NCBI GenBank assembly: GCA_009823505.1
Contig: VZQC01010425.1
Coordinates: 966,327 to 1,030,326 of the forward strand
From: Rhizomys pruinosus
Lineage: Eukaryota; Chordata; Mammalia; Rodentia; Spalacidae
Length of the DNA: 64,000 nucleotides
Reading direction: 5' to 3'
Part shown: in pieces, positions 44,060 through 55,592 of the stretch
Position numbering within the stretch: position 1 is the stretch's first letter
How the letters are laid out: each line of letters opens with the position of its first letter
Program-made: the position numbers and the translations under genes
The notes under the pieces: model-generated
Seen by the model: the letters and a program-made list of their open reading frames with translations, nothing else
Told to the model about the DNA's origin: nothing
Database searches by the model: none

Positions 44060-44275
44060 TACCCAAAACACTTCAATTATGTCCTATTACAGTGTAAATA
44101 AATGTCTGACTGACTATAAAGCAAAAATACCTCACACTATACTTCTGGTGGCCCCGGTGCAAGAGGTAGTGGAATACTCTGAAGATCTAATTGCTTTTGT
44201 AATCTCTGTCAGATTTGGTCTATCGCGAAATATCTCTTGGAAGTGTTTATCACATCCCATGTTATAAATAGTCAA
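44060..44275. promoter_or_regulatory. candidate conserved non-coding element
   Basis: A sharply bounded AT-rich, non-repeat island within GC-rich flanks. It holds 'tgtaaataaatg' (forkhead-like), 'atctaattgctttt' (homeobox-like), 'gtttatcacat' and a TCGCGA palindrome at 44,223-44,228, unusual in CpG-depleted rodent DNA. A 70-codon frame spans it but has no recognised domain. Confidence 0.35.
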
Positions 44276-44289
44276 TCTTGGCTCTCCTC

Positions 44290-46070
44290 TCTTCTCTATA
44301 CTGTACTTAGGAGGAGCTGGGCTAGGTTGGGTTCAGGAGGGAGGAGCCAGGGAAGGAAGTAGATTTACCCATGGTGGGGGGAGGGGCACTGTCCTGGCAG
44401 CAAGGTTTGGCAGGCAGACCGGGAGAAGGCCTTCCATAGGCAGGATCAGAGGATCCTGCTATCTGGCCCATGGCCCACATGCTGGGAAGGCAGACACTTT
44501 GGCATTCCTAGTCTCCTCCAATCTTCTCACCCATGAAAAGCAACCCCAGTACCAGCTTCACCATTTTCCCAGCTGGTAGGCTAAGGAGCAGGGAGGGAGG
44601 GAGCACTTGTATATGGCTACATTAAGCCTAGAACTGGGTCTGTCTGACCTCTACCTTGGTCTTCTACAGCACAGTGACAGAGTACTACGTGTACCTCCTA
44701 GGAGGGAGGAGAGGGGACAACTTGGCAAGAGGCACTCTTTCACTCACACACTGTTCTCCTTACCCTCTACAGTCTAAGAGTGATCTGGATATGCCAGCCA
44801 CAGTGTACCCAACTGCCACCATACTGAGAGCCCTGCCCTCTGCCCTCTGACACTTCCTCCCATTGTCTTGCTGCATCACCCACAGGCCTGCCTCTTCCTG
44901 AAGTTCACCCTCAGTTCCTGTGGCTGCTGTCATAGGTAGGCTTGGTACTTGAGAGGGCCTGGGAGTAGAACACTGGCCTATCATGCCTAGCAGGCAGGAG
45001 ACCCTGACTTTCAAACTCCTCACTGGGGCCAGGGCAGTAAAGGTTGAGCCTCTCCAAGATGTGAGGCCTAAAGTCCAAATGCAATATCACTGATTCAAAA
45101 TGGAGTCAGCTAGGCCATGCCCCCTCCAGCAGCTCTGGAGGACGATCCTGCCCTTGCCTCTTTCATCTTCTGGTAGCTTCTGGCAGCATTCCTTGGCCTG
45201 AGGCCTCCATAGTCACATGGGCTTCTTTTTTCTGTCCAAGCTGTTCTCCCTCTGGCCCATCTTTAAAAGGATACCTACCTCTTATGTAATCACAATGAGG
45301 GCTCCCTATGATAAAATCTAGGATAATCTCTTCGTCTCCAAGCCTTTATTTAGTCACAGCTGCCGAGACCCTTTTCCCAAACCAGGTGCAAGTACAGGGT
45401 TCCAGGGACTGGAATCGTACATCTTACAAGCCATCCTTCAGCCTACTCCAGGACCTTAAGAACCTGCCTGCTCTTCTGTCTGAGAAACTGGAAGCTCCCA
45501 AGGGACACAAGCCAAAGTCTCATCCCTGATACCCATATCCCATATTTGGTTCAGGAAAGGCTGTCTGGATGCAGGGTTAGAACCCTGCTGATATGCATGG
45601 CTCAACCATGTGGAAGACCATGCTGTACATATTTGGTGCTTCCTTCCAGCTCTTGAGGTCACAAGGCAGCATGGTGGAAATTGACTTTTGACCTCCAAGC
45701 ATCCTGACAAAGTCTTGCATGACGGATTGGCAGAGACCAGTTTCTCTTGCTACATGTTTCTATTGACAGAACTGGGAACACAGGTCTAAATATGTAGGTG
45801 AAAGGAGCAAATTTCATTGGCCTTCAAAGTGTTTCCCAAAATATTTCTGAAAGATTTCAAAAGAACTGAAGCTTACAAGATAAGCATTCCAGGGAGAGAG
45901 GTGAGGTCTTGCTCTTGTGTCATGACACCCAGTCACCCCAACATAGGCTGGCAAGAAGAAAGCAGCTGAGCCAAGGCAGTAGCCTAGTGGGCACCTGGGA
46001 TATCGAATGAATGATTCACCAATAAAGTTCACCAAATCTTGGGTTGGAGCAGAAGAGAGCAGACAAGTGA
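44290..46070. other. unannotated unique sequence
   Basis: No SINE or LINE recognised. Mixed composition without CpG clustering; no supported exon. Confidence 0.5.
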
Positions 46071-46089
46071 AGCCTTTTTTTTCTGTTAT

Positions 46090-46140
46090 GAACATATTTT
46101 ATTTTATTTTTGCTTTTTATTTTTTATTTTTTTTTTATAA
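46090..46140. repeat. T-rich (TTTTA)n low-complexity
   Basis: Alternating T runs with single A or G, about 50 bp. Confidence 0.85.
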
Positions 46141-46644
46141 CAAGTGAAGTCTTTAGAAGAAGGAGATGATAGAAGGACCTGGAATTTAGCATCACTGGTG
46201 AGCAACTCCCATTGAGAATGTACGGCCGCACTGCAGCAGAGATGGTGAGGACCTCTGGTCTCCTGAGGAACAGTGGAAGGAGATGGGCTGCCTGGCTTGG
46301 AGAGGACTTGAAGTGATGCTAACAGTGATGGTGATGCTTTAGACCTCAAAAGAGGCTAGTAGCCAGCAGAGGAAGGAGAAAACAGTCTAGGTGGCCCCCA
46401 GATGTAGCACTGTGACCTGCCAATGGAAGCCACACAGAGACAAAGGACAAAGTTTTTTTGGAGCTAGAATTAGCCCAACATGATGGCTCTCTCTCAAGGG
46501 AATGGCCCCCTGCTCCAGGAAGCAGGAAAGCAGAGGCTTGTCAATCATCGGGGTGAGCTATCACACCCAAATGGGCATCTAATCAGCGAATACAGCCCCC
46601 CTGGAGGCTGGGGAAGGCCTTTTGCCTTGCCTTCTTTTCTTTTT

Positions 46645-46765
46645 TAAAATTATTTTATTTTGTTATTGCTGTGGAAGGTAGGTATGCAGATGCCCCAGTG
46701 CATGTTTGCAGCTCAGAGGACAACTTCGTGGAGTCAGTTCTTTCCTTCCACCTTTATGTAGATTC
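46645..46765 (-). mobile_element. B3-type SINE fragment, antisense
   Basis: 'tgcagctcagaggacaactt' and 'gtggagtcagttctttcctt' then 'ccacctttatgtag' match an antisense B3-like SINE whose head is lost. Confidence 0.7.
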
Positions 46766-46769
46766 TTGC

Positions 46770-47420
46770 TTTTCTCCATGCCGTTCCTAGAAAGCTTTTA
46801 CTCACTCTTACAGCTGCTTCCAGGCTTCCTTCTCACGTCCTCCAAAGATGCACATCACTGGGCACACTGTGGGAGCAAACGAGTGCAGTTTGTCTGAGAG
46901 CCCTGGGAACAGAGGGAAGACTTCAACTGTGTATCCACTTTTTTTCTCCCACACATCACCAGGCACTTGGGCCCCAGGGGTTACCAGAGAAAAAAAGAGA
47001 AGCCTGCTAAGGCCTGGTAGGTAGGAAGGGTGTTCACTTGCCAGCTTAGCCTCTCAAAACTCTGATTCACAGCGTGTTGAAGTACATCCTAGGGGCAAGA
47101 CTAAGAGTCCAGAAAGAACCTCTCAAAATCCTTCCAAGCCTTGGAAGGTGCTCACAGACGCCAATCCAGAGAACTGTCTTTGCACCACTCTGAGATCTCC
47201 TCCAGGCCAGGCTTAAGTTCCCAAGGGACCCAACCTCCCTCTGGCCGCTCTGGCTCATTCCAAGGCCCCTCTAGATGGGCCCCATCGTCCTTGAAACCCC
47301 CAGCTGGACTCGCCAGCTGGGCCTTCTCAGGGAGAGAGGCCCCAGGAAGGTCCACAGCCCACCCAGCAGGCTAGAAGGAGAACAGCTGCCTATGGGGTGA
47401 GAGGGCTGGGGGTTGAGGCT
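46770..47420. other. unannotated unique sequence
   Basis: Nothing recognised; opposing frames of 67-77 codons overlap at 47,141-47,374 and are not supported. Confidence 0.5.
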
Positions 47421-47429
47421 CCCTCATAG

Positions 47430-47575
47430 GCAATGTGCATTAGAAATGGATTAGCTAAGAATGAGCATGGAGGTAGGAGTAGCTTCATTAGCTAGAAAAC
47501 CACGGAGTGGTCATTCTTTGCAGCTCCACAGATTGGCTCCATGCCCACTTAAACATTTTGTGCATGAGTTGGTCA
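47430..47575. promoter_or_regulatory. candidate conserved non-coding element
   Basis: Non-repeat sequence with 'gcattagaaatggattagct' (OTX/PITX-like GGATTA core), 'cttcattagctag' and 'aaaccacgg' (RUNX-like). Regulatory role inferred from motif texture only. Confidence 0.3.
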
Positions 47576-47769
47576 GGGGAGCTCACAGCTCTGTCTGGGA
47601 ATCTAGCATTGATTTCTAGATGATCCCAGGCATGGTCTCCCTCACTTTACTCTGGACCTCACTCAGGCCTCCCTTCAAAAATGTTAGTGGTACCTATTGA
47701 TTCTGGGAATAACATGAGACTAGATAGAACCCTGGGTCCCAGCAGCATATCTGTATTTAAATGTAGATA

Positions 47770-47886
47770 TTGGCTTGTTCACTGCCTTGGACTGGACTGG
47801 AAGCTCTGTGGAGGCAAACATCTCTGTGTCACTCATCACTGCATTCTAGCATCCAATTCATTCAATCATTTGCAAAATGAATAAAC
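47770..47886 (+). mobile_element. L2 3'-end relic
   Basis: 'gactggactggaagctctgt', 'ggaggcaaacatctctgtg' and 'ttcattcaatcatttgcaaaa' with terminal 'tgaataaa' follow the conserved L2 3' end. Confidence 0.78.
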
Positions 47887-48614
47887 AGACAGCAAAAGCT
47901 ATGAATAGGCACCCCAGCAAACATCCCATCCACATGTACTTTGCCAATAATTGTAAGGGTTTCTTGGGCTACAGAAACCTAACTCTCAAGATCCATGGTC
48001 CTTTGTGAGGAGACCTAGGAAAGGTCTAAGAAGTTGATGGGTATTCATTGTCGTGGGTTGCCACAGGCCTAGCCAGGAAGCAAGACGGAATGATCGGAAA
48101 CCTAGAAGATGTGAAGAGTTTTTGGCTGTGTGGTCCTGAACCGTGGAGCCACCAGAAGCACCAGGCAATCCCTATTTAGTCTGGGGGGGGGGATTTCATG
48201 GCAGGGACCCTGGAGAATCCATGGTGTCCCTGATGGTTTGACCCCAAGTACAAGGGCTTTCTTGTTGAGCCCTGGCATCTTAGACTTCAGACTGGTGGCA
48301 CTCAGCGGCCCTGGGTTGGCACCTTGGAGGAATCGTGAGAGCCATGGAGCCCTACCAAGGGACGCTCCCCGAGGAAGCCCAAGGACCTTCCTGTACCCCA
48401 GATCTAACCTACACATGTACTCCAATAGCTCTCATGCCTTACCCGGCAGGTAGTGGCTAGGCAAATACTTTGGACTTGCCCTAGGGCTCTGCCCATGGGA
48501 TGACTGCTGCAGTTCCTATCAGTGCTATGTTGCAGTCTTCTCTCAGTGGAACAGATGTCCTGAGGGGGAATACCAGGCTTACAAAGAGTCAGTTTTTGAG
48601 ACTGGGGAAAAAAT

Positions 48615-48790
48615 AAGGGTTGGGAGTCAACTAACTAGGCACGAGTTCAAACCCTATCTTACCTCCTGTATGCTCTGTAACCTTGGGGCAGTCATTTTAT
48701 CTCCTGAACCCTCGCTTTTCTCATATATAAACCACAGATGGCAACATGTGCCTTTGGGGTTGTTACAACAGTTGAGAAAGAATCTTTTGG
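48615..48790 (+). mobile_element. MIR SINE relic
   Basis: 'cacgagttcaaaccctatct', 'gctctgtaaccttggggcag', 'tcattttatctcctgaaccc' and 'ttggggttgttacaacagtt' give a nearly complete MIR. Confidence 0.85.
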
Positions 48791-48949
48791 GGCTCTGACA
48801 CTCCTTAAACTCTCTATAGACAGTATCTACCTTTGGCCATGAACACTAGCAAGAGCTTATCAAAGTGAACGTGCCACAAAATACAAAAAAATAAAACATT
48901 AAAAGTGCATGTGCCGTGGACCAGCAGTTTGTCAGAAATGCAGTGTCTA

Positions 48950-49045
48950 GCACTGTCATTGATGGATGCAGGAGGCAGAGGCAAAACGATTGCTTCAAAT
49001 TCCAGCCTAGTCTGGGCTACCTAGTGACATTGTATGAAACAAAAG
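48950..49045 (+). mobile_element. 5'-truncated old B1
   Basis: 'gcaggaggcagaggcaaaac' and 'ccagcctagtctgggctacc' are the B1 right half. Confidence 0.75.
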
Positions 49046-49059
49046 AACAAATGAGAAAA

Positions 49060-49205
49060 TGCAGAGGGTTAGTGAGATGGCTTGGTGGCAAGTGCCACCA
49101 AGCCTGGTGTCTTGAGTTCAATCCTCAGAATCCACATGGTGGAATGAGAGAACTGACACCTGTAAGCTGTCTTCTGAGCTCCACAAATGCCCACTATAGC
49201 AAGTA
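49060..49205 (+). mobile_element. B3-type SINE
   Basis: 'gggttagtgagatggcttgg', 'gtcttgagttcaatcctcag' and 'gtaagctgtcttctgagctc' define the tRNA-like head and body. Confidence 0.85.
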
Positions 49206-49217
49206 TAGTACACTGTG

Positions 49218-49372
49218 TTCACATGGTGGTGTACCTATGTTATCCCAGCACTCTACAGGCTGAGGCAGGAGGATTGTGAGTTCCAGGCTAGACTAGGCTA
49301 CATAGTGAGTTTGAGACCAGTCTAAGCTACAGTATAAGACCTCGTCTGAAAAAAACCAAAACAAAACTCAAA
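49218..49372 (+). mobile_element. old B1-family SINE
   Basis: 'atggtggtgtacctatgtta', 'tcccagcactctacaggctg' and 'gctacatagtgagtttgaga', with an A/C-rich tail. Third SINE of a head-to-tail cluster (48.95-49.37 kb). Confidence 0.85.
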
Positions 49373-49627
49373 CCAACAAAACAAACTAAAGAAATCCAGT
49401 CTCCAAGTCATACCAGCCCTGTTGATCAGCAGACAAGTCCTATATATGAATAAGTTTGAAAAGAATTTGGCCAATGCTCAGTCTCCCAAAGCATATCCAC
49501 CCCTCCTCCTTTTAAGGACTTCTAGACACCCAGTCTTCCTGTTCTTAAGTCCTTTATACCAAATAGTATAACATTTTCATATAACCCATACATATATTCC
49601 CATAGAAATCATATTTATTTATCAACC

Positions 49628-49754
49628 TGTTTTGGTTTTGTTTTATTGAAACAGGGTCTTACTTTTGGTCCAGGATGTCCTGGAACTTACTATGAGCCTC
49701 CTGCCCCAGCCTCCACAGTCCTGGGATTATAGGCATGCACTACTACACCCAGTT
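49628..49754 (-). mobile_element. B1 SINE nested in MER2, antisense
   Basis: 'attgaaacagggtcttactt', 'ccaggatgtcctggaactta' and 'ggcatgcactactacaccca' mark a diverged antisense B1. Confidence 0.82.
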
Positions 49755-49790
49755 AAATTAACTTTAGATAACTTATAATACTTAATACAC

Positions 49791-49878
49791 CAGGGGGGAG
49801 GGTTAGCCCAAGGATAGAACTCTTGCCTTGTATGCATGAGGTCCTGTCTTCAATTCTCAGCAATACAAAGCAAAGCAC
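49791..49878 (+). mobile_element. ID-type SINE nested in MER2
   Basis: 'gagggttagcccaaggatag' and 'ggtcctgtcttcaattctca' correspond to the ID boxes; tail 'gcaatacaaagcaaagc'. Confidence 0.75.
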
Positions 49879-50139
49879 CAATATAATGTAAATACTATGG
49901 CAATAGTAGTCAAACTATACTGCTTAGGGAAGAATGACAAGGGGAAAATATCTTTACAAGCTCAATGCAGATGTAATTTCTTTTCAAGTGCTTTTGATTC
50001 CCAGATGTGGCATTTACAGATGAGGATGGAACCTGCAGACAGGTAGAACCAACTCTAAGAGGAATAGCCACTTCTAGAAGCCTGTATCAGGAAGTAGCTT
50101 TTGACATCTGTCACGTGAGATGGTAACGGCAGTGGCTTC

Positions 50140-50350
50140 ATGTGAGCAGCCATCACCCTTACTGAGCACTTGCTATTGCCACCAGACACTATTCCGAGTG
50201 ATCCCAGCAACCTCAGGATATCAGCACTCTATTTACTGAGATTTCCCAATATAAAGACAAGACAGCAAAAGATGAAGTCACAGGGTCAAAATGTGATGGT
50301 CAGACACAATTACAGTGCAAACCCAAGTCACCTGCCCCCAGAGCTTAAGT
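50140..50350 (-). mobile_element. MIR-like relic, antisense
   Basis: 'actgagcacttgctattgcc' at the left and 'gaagtcacagggtcaaaatg' further right fit an antisense MIR, with moderate divergence. Confidence 0.6.
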
Positions 50351-50359
50351 GTTGAGGGT

Positions 50360-51540
50360 GTGCTGGGGAAAAATATCCATCAGTGAGCAACACAGCTGAT
50401 TCCATACCCCAGGCATCCACTCAATTGCTTTTCCATGTCTACCACAACCAGGCTCAGAAGCTGGAGATGCAGAAGGGAGAGGCTCTGCCCTACAGCAGTC
50501 ACTAGCCCAGTGCCAGAGATAGGCATACCCAGAAGTAATGAAAGGGAAACATCTGCCCCCCCCCCCCGCCCCACTATGCCTGACTGGGTAAACAAAAGCC
50601 CCAAGGATGCAGGAGAGGGAGGTTCAAGCCTGAGTAAAGTACCTTCTGAGTCTAGGCTCTTGCAGAGAAGAGTTGGGGGCATGGGTTTTTAGCTTTCCTT
50701 GTAGATATCAGTAATAGAGTCCCAAGTTTCTCCAAATCTACAGGGAAGACAGCAGATGCTATGGATGGGAATTTCAGGCCACACTGAGGAACAAGGGCTT
50801 GTTGAAATTTCTGTAGGGTAGGGACAGAGTCCATCTTCTGCATGGCTGTGCCACATGATCCTCAGCTGATTCTCTATACTAGTTTGTTGAATAAAGGGTG
50901 AGTGAGAAGCTTCCAGAACATGGTCCAGAGTCTCCAGTTTCAAACCATGTATCTGATTCCCTGTATTGGCTTTAGTCCTAAACAGAACCTAGTCTGCCTC
51001 CTCTCCCTCCAACTTTCTGCATCTGACCTTGAGCTGGCTCAGGTCATCTTCCCTCTGTTAGCCTTTGATACCTGCTAACAAGGCCCTTGGACACCAGTCT
51101 ATTGTGTAAAGGAGAAAGTGGCCAGAAAGAGGAGAAGACCAACCCAGTGCCATACAAGGAGGCATGGCATAGTCAGGCCTGCTAGCTATGCTCCTGTGGC
51201 CTCTCACCACTGGTCTCCCTTCTGGTTGGGGATGTTCAAGGACCAGGACATGACAGAGAAGGGTTTATCATGCACAGAAAGTGCCCTTCAAGGCCTCTGG
51301 AGCCAACTGGAATGAGAGGCTCAAAAGTGGTACCACCAAGGACAAAGCCCCATGGGCAGGAGCAAGAGAGGAAAAAAAAGGATGCGATGTCTAGGTGAAC
51401 CCATTATGTCCGCACATGTTGGCAGGCAGCCCCTCTACAGTGGCTGGCAATGGGCCCAAGGCCTTCCTCCAAGCTAGAACACAATGTGCTTTCTCAGATA
51501 CAGCTACTTCAAGGTCTCCATGATGTCCTTAAGTCACTGT
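50360..51540. other. unannotated unique sequence
   Basis: A C-run lies at about 50,557-50,568. Overlapping frames of 85-100 codons on opposite strands (50,380-50,692) have no domain and are rejected as coding. Confidence 0.5.
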
Positions 51541-51544
51541 TGTT

Positions 51545-51620
51545 GAGACCACACACTTAGGTTTGAATCTATGCTCTACTGCACACTATGCTGTGGGATG
51601 TTGCTTCACTTAGTTGTTGG
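51545..51620 (+). mobile_element. truncated MIR relic
   Basis: 'cttaggtttgaatctatgct' ... 'gttgcttcacttagttg' is the MIR core, cut off exactly where the exact 158-bp MER2 repeat begins. Confidence 0.7.
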
Positions 51621-51778
51621 AACCTATGCAACACTCTCCTGCATACTTTTAATCATCTCTAGGGGACTTATAATACCCAATACAATGTAAATAGTTGTGA
51701 TAGTATGCTGTTTAGTACAGATACAGCCCCCTCCTCAAACGTTTTTAATCTGACTGGCTGAGTCCTCACATGTGGACT
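51621..51778 (+). repeat. 158-bp exact direct repeat (MER2 fragment), copy A
   Basis: Identical base for base to 56,694-56,851 as far as I can read. Contains MER2 landmarks 'taatcatctctaggggactt' and 'caatgtaaatagttgtgata'. Unlike copy B, no MER2 sequence continues on its left side: the flank is MIR. Confidence 0.93.
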
Positions 51779-51854
51779 GCCTTTGCTGGTGACAGGGAAG
51801 CACAACTCCCTTACCTCTTCTTTTTCCCTGTATATTCCCTGAGAGACACATGAA

Positions 51855-51945
51855 AGACTTTTGGGTAGCAGCTCAAATGTCAAGCCCTTTCCACTATGCA
51901 AATGCTCTGGTCTCTCAAAACCCTCCCTGACCCCAGCCATCCCCA
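51855..51945 (+). mobile_element. L2 relic
   Basis: 'cagctcaaatgtcaagccct' ... 'aaaccctccctgaccccagc' matches the L2 phrase 'cagctcaaatgtcacctcct...ccttccctgaccacc'. Confidence 0.6.
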
Positions 51946-52294
51946 AAGCAATCTGAGCAAACATTTCACAGCCCCCACACAGCCTATAGGCACTGTGCCC
52001 ACCCACATGCACAGGAAGGTACACTCCACTTACTGCTCCTCAAATGCTCAGGCTAAGCAAAGAAGGGCTCAGGGCACTCTGGAGCAGGCCTGTGAAAGTC
52101 TTCCATGCAGCACTTGCAGGAGCAGTCTCACCAACTCTTTGCCATCCTATGAGGGGTTGACTATGATCCTCTTCATTTTGCCGATTAAAAGACCGAAGAG
52201 AAGCACTTGGGTTCTGAGATCCAAGGATTGTGTTTGAGCCCACGCTGAGGCCTTGTCACTCTAAAATAAACAAAGGAACAACAAAGAAACAGAA

Positions 52295-52560
52295 GGCTTT
52301 GAAAGACAGGGAGATAGATACTTCAGTAGGTAGAATGCTTACCGCACAAGCCTGAGGACCCAATTACATCCCTCAAAACCCATGTAAAAAAGCTGGGTGT
52401 GATGGTTTGTGCTTGTAATTCCATCGAGCTGTAAGTCCCAGTGAGAGACTCAGTCTCACAAAACAAGTAGATGGCTCCTGAAGAATGACACCTGAAGTTG
52501 ACCTCTGGCCTCCATATGCATGAACACACATGTGTATACATATCCCTCAACATGTGCATA
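52295..52560 (+). mobile_element. B4-type composite SINE (ID head + B1-like)
   Basis: tRNA-like head ('gtaggtagaatgcttaccgc', 'gaggacccaattacatccct') is followed by a 7SL-like segment ('agctgggtgtgatggtttgt'), then 'gatggctcctgaagaatgac' and 'tgacctctggcctccatatg', the usual B4 order, ending in a CA-rich tail. Confidence 0.85.
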
Positions 52561-52621
52561 CACACACATACACACACACACACACACACACGCACGCACA
52601 CACACACAAAGAGAGAGAGAA
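52560..52621 (+). repeat. (CA)n (GA)n microsatellite
   Basis: CA run with two 'cg' interruptions, followed by a short GA run. It is the tail of the composite SINE upstream. Confidence 0.95.
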
Positions 52622-53152
52622 GAGAATGCCTTCCTCCAGATCCACAAGCTTGGCAGAGGCCGAGCCATAGCAGACAGGTGCCAAGGCCTAGCTAGGTTCT
52701 GCTTTGTTTCATGCTGCCATCTCTTAGGCTTGAGCAGACAAGAACATCATTAAGTAAAGCCACCTAGGAATAATCATAGGATGGAAGACGACACTGCAGT
52801 GAAATGACTGGACTCTTTTCATATGTAATGACATAAATGAATCTTCTAGATGTTTTGTTGAATGAAAAACATGAAACACATACAGGAGACAACATGCCAT
52901 TTAGAGTTCTTGTATATGAACTCAAGAGCAAGCAGACTTGCCCCATAGGGACAGACATGGAAGTAGCAGGAAGGAGTACTGAGTGGGAAGAGGTACACAA
53001 GGGCCTGCTGGAACGCTGGGAATATCCCAGATCTCAGTCTAGGAGGTAGTTACCCAAGTTGATGGGTATGTAAAGCTTCATGGAGCTGCCTGTTTAATAC
53101 TAGTGCACATTACAGTATGTAGGTAAAAGACACTTTTGAAAACTAAAAGTGA

Positions 53153-53205
53153 GTTGGGCATGATGGCTCATGCCTGTAATCACAGCACTCAGAGAATGGT
53201 GAGCT
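53153..53205 (+). mobile_element. truncated B1
   Basis: 'gttgggcatgatggctcatg' and 'cctgtaatcacagcactcag' are the first third of a B1. Confidence 0.8.
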
Positions 53206-53394
53206 CACTCTAGCTGATTGTCACTTCCTTGTCCCAATCCTGTTTCTTTGACCTCTCTGTGATGGGATTATCTCCCCACAGAAGCCAGCAGATGACGCAG
53301 ACCCCCTCCTGCAAGAGTCAATTGTTCGACATCTGCCCACACACCTGGTATGCATCACTGAGCTTATCTTCAATACCTGGTTACTTATTTGCTA

Positions 53395-53525
53395 TCTTTC
53401 TTACCTACCCGGAGCTCCATGATGACAGGATTTGAGGCCTCTGGATTTCAATAATGTATCTCTGGTGTCTAGAACCATACTCAGGATTCAGAAAGTGCTT
53501 GGTAAATACTGGTGGAATGGCTAAA
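53395..53525 (+). mobile_element. L2 3'-end relic
   Basis: 'ggagctccatgatgacagga' ... 'ctagaaccatactcagg' ... 'gtgcttggtaaatactggtg' follows the L2 3' end. Confidence 0.75.
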
Positions 53526-53824
53526 AGTCTTAAGGTAACAACATGGAAGCCCAAGAGAGAGGACAGGTAACTTTCTACCGGAATCAGAAGCAGTTTTCCA
53601 TGCAGTTGTAGGGATGCAACCAGGGCCTGCATATGCCGGGGAAGCTCACTGCCACTGAGCTGCACCTACTGAACAAGATTGGGGAAGGTGGAGACAGAGG
53701 TTTGCAATATAGAGCAGTCTAGCCTTGAAGTCACAATCTTCCTACCTCTGGATCCCAAGAGCTAGGATTGTAGGCACCCCTACACTTAGCATGCAATTGG
53801 AAATAGCCGAACGACCCTATCAGT

Positions 53825-54175
53825 AATAAGGAGGTGGGCCAAGCGGACAAGAAAGGATTTCCTAGGCAGAGGGACAACGGAGGCTTGATGAAACATGGGA
53901 GGTCTGGGAGAAAGTCTGAATCAGCCAGCAGGTTACTGTGGGGTGTCGGAGTAGAGAAGACTTTGTAGTGGTCCAGAAAGGTAGGCAGAGGCCGCATTGT
54001 GAGGGACCTTAGGTCTTTGCGGGGGGGGGGGGTGATTTTCCCCCTGTGGGTGATAGGGAACCATTGAAATGTTTTAATTAAAGAGATAATGTGATCAGGC
54101 CTTTGCTGGCCAGGTGCCTCTGGTAGCAGCATGGAAGGTGGATTGAAGGGGGATCACTGGAGAGCTGGTCATTTC
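53825..54175. repeat. ancient interspersed repeat, family unnamed
   Basis: 'gaaaggtaggcagaggccgc', 'attgtgagggaccttaggtc', 'gatagggaaccattgaaatg' and 'gagataatgtgatcaggcct' are a well-known recurrent mammalian pattern shared with 12,965-13,300. A G13 run (about 54,019-54,031) interrupts it. Confidence 0.55.
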
Positions 54176-54179
54176 TCCA

Positions 54180-55170
54180 CGGTAGGCCCAGGCTGGAAGG
54201 CTGGTCTTTGGAGACCTCAGGCCCTCTCGTTGTTTTTCCAGCCTGTTTCCTTTCCCTCAGCCCTCAGTGAAGATGGAAAACAGCTGGCCCTTCCCTCAAA
54301 GCCCAATGGCCCCCTGGGTCCCAGCCCTCCATTTCTACTGCCTCGCTTCTTGTTCTTGCCCTAGGTCTACGAAGAAAACCTGGTGACCCTGCAAAGACTC
54401 TCAGAGGACAGGTGCTTAGTCTGGGCATAGGGGCTGGCTGAGTCTGTCTAGGGTCCTAACTTCATCACTGCCTGGCCTGACCCAGGCCCCCATCTCTCTG
54501 AGTCCCACAGCAGAAGAGCCCCCACCATTATGCTGCTAGGAGTTAAGGGGCCTTGTTGTGTGTGGTGTTGCTATGCAGGGCCAGCCACAGGCAGCTCTGA
54601 GGTTGGCTTGTGGTTTGGTGTGGGGCTCGTGCTTGGCAGCTGAGGCAGGCCACCCCAGCCTAGGCTCCGGCTTCAAGCAGGGAATACTAAATGAGAGCCT
54701 CCAGCCTTCCAATTTAGAGGACCAAAATAAACACAGCCACATTCCAGCTGGGGCCCTAGCACCCCAGCCTCTATGCAGCAGCTAAGCTCTATCTTCAAGC
54801 CTTCAGATGCCAAGGACAGGATACTAGGTTGGTGAGGATGGCTCAAGGCTGGACCATGGGCTGTGTAGGAGGATCACAGGGCTGGCTTGGGTGTTTGTCT
54901 GGGTTCCTATCAGTCTACTGAAGCATAGTTTGAGTATGTTTATCACATGTTTAACGGCAGCTCCTGGACCAGCTCAACCCTGGGATGACAGTGGCAAGGG
55001 CTGCAGGTTGTATCCACTGGGAAACAGATGCCTTAGAGACATCTGTGTCAAACTGCTCATGTGATAAATGGACAAGTAAGGCCTCAGAGGAAAAGAGTCC
55101 CAAGGTGTCAAGGGAAGAAGGACAGAGAACCAGGATGAGAATCTAGGGCTCTAATGCAGAAATGACTCCT
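54180..55170. other. unannotated unique sequence
   Basis: No repeat recognised. 54,540-54,790 has clustered motif-like text ('cacattccagctgggg', 'tgtggtttggtgtgg') that could be regulatory, without further support. Confidence 0.45.
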
Positions 55171-55188
55171 TTGAAATTAGGATTTTTT

Positions 55189-55333
55189 TTGTCTTTTTGA
55201 GACAGGGTCTCCCTGTCGCCCCAGCTGTCCTGGAACTCACTCTGTAGACCAGGCTGGCCTTGAACTCACAAAAGTTCACCTGCCTCTGCCTCCCAAGTGC
55301 TTGGATTAAAGGCGTGCGCCACCATGCCCAGCT
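55189..55333 (-). mobile_element. young B1 SINE with TSD, antisense
   Basis: Complete antisense B1 ('tttttgagacagggtctccc' to 'gcgtgcgccaccatgcccag'). Target-site duplication 'gaaattaggatttttt' at 55,173-55,188 and 'gaatttaggatttttt' at 55,334-55,349. Confidence 0.96.
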
Positions 55334-55592
55334 GAATTTAGGATTTTTTATAATGCTATCTTTTCAGCTCTACATTCCTCTAGAAAATATGACTGAAGAG
55401 ACAGTGGCCAGCTGCAACAAGAACCCCAAAGCCTGCATTGCCACCTTAGTGACCTATCCCCACTTAGTTCACTGAGTCCCGCATTGGAGACAGGCTCATA
55501 GTCCTGACTTTTGCTCCACTTTTTTCTGTATATAGCAATAGTGCTTGAGGGAAGGAGGCTGACCTCTCTAGCTTTGGTCAAAACTGTAAATA

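Larger units (their letters stand above)
49565..49982 (+). mobile_element. MER2 (Tigger) DNA transposon relic, split in three
   Basis: Left part 49,565-49,627 ('ttttcatataacccatacat'), middle 49,755-49,790 ('gataacttataatacttaat') and right 49,879-49,982 ('aatataatgtaaatactatgg', 'gcttagggaagaatgacaag'). The parts join in the MER2 order once the B1 and ID insertions are removed. Confidence 0.75.
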
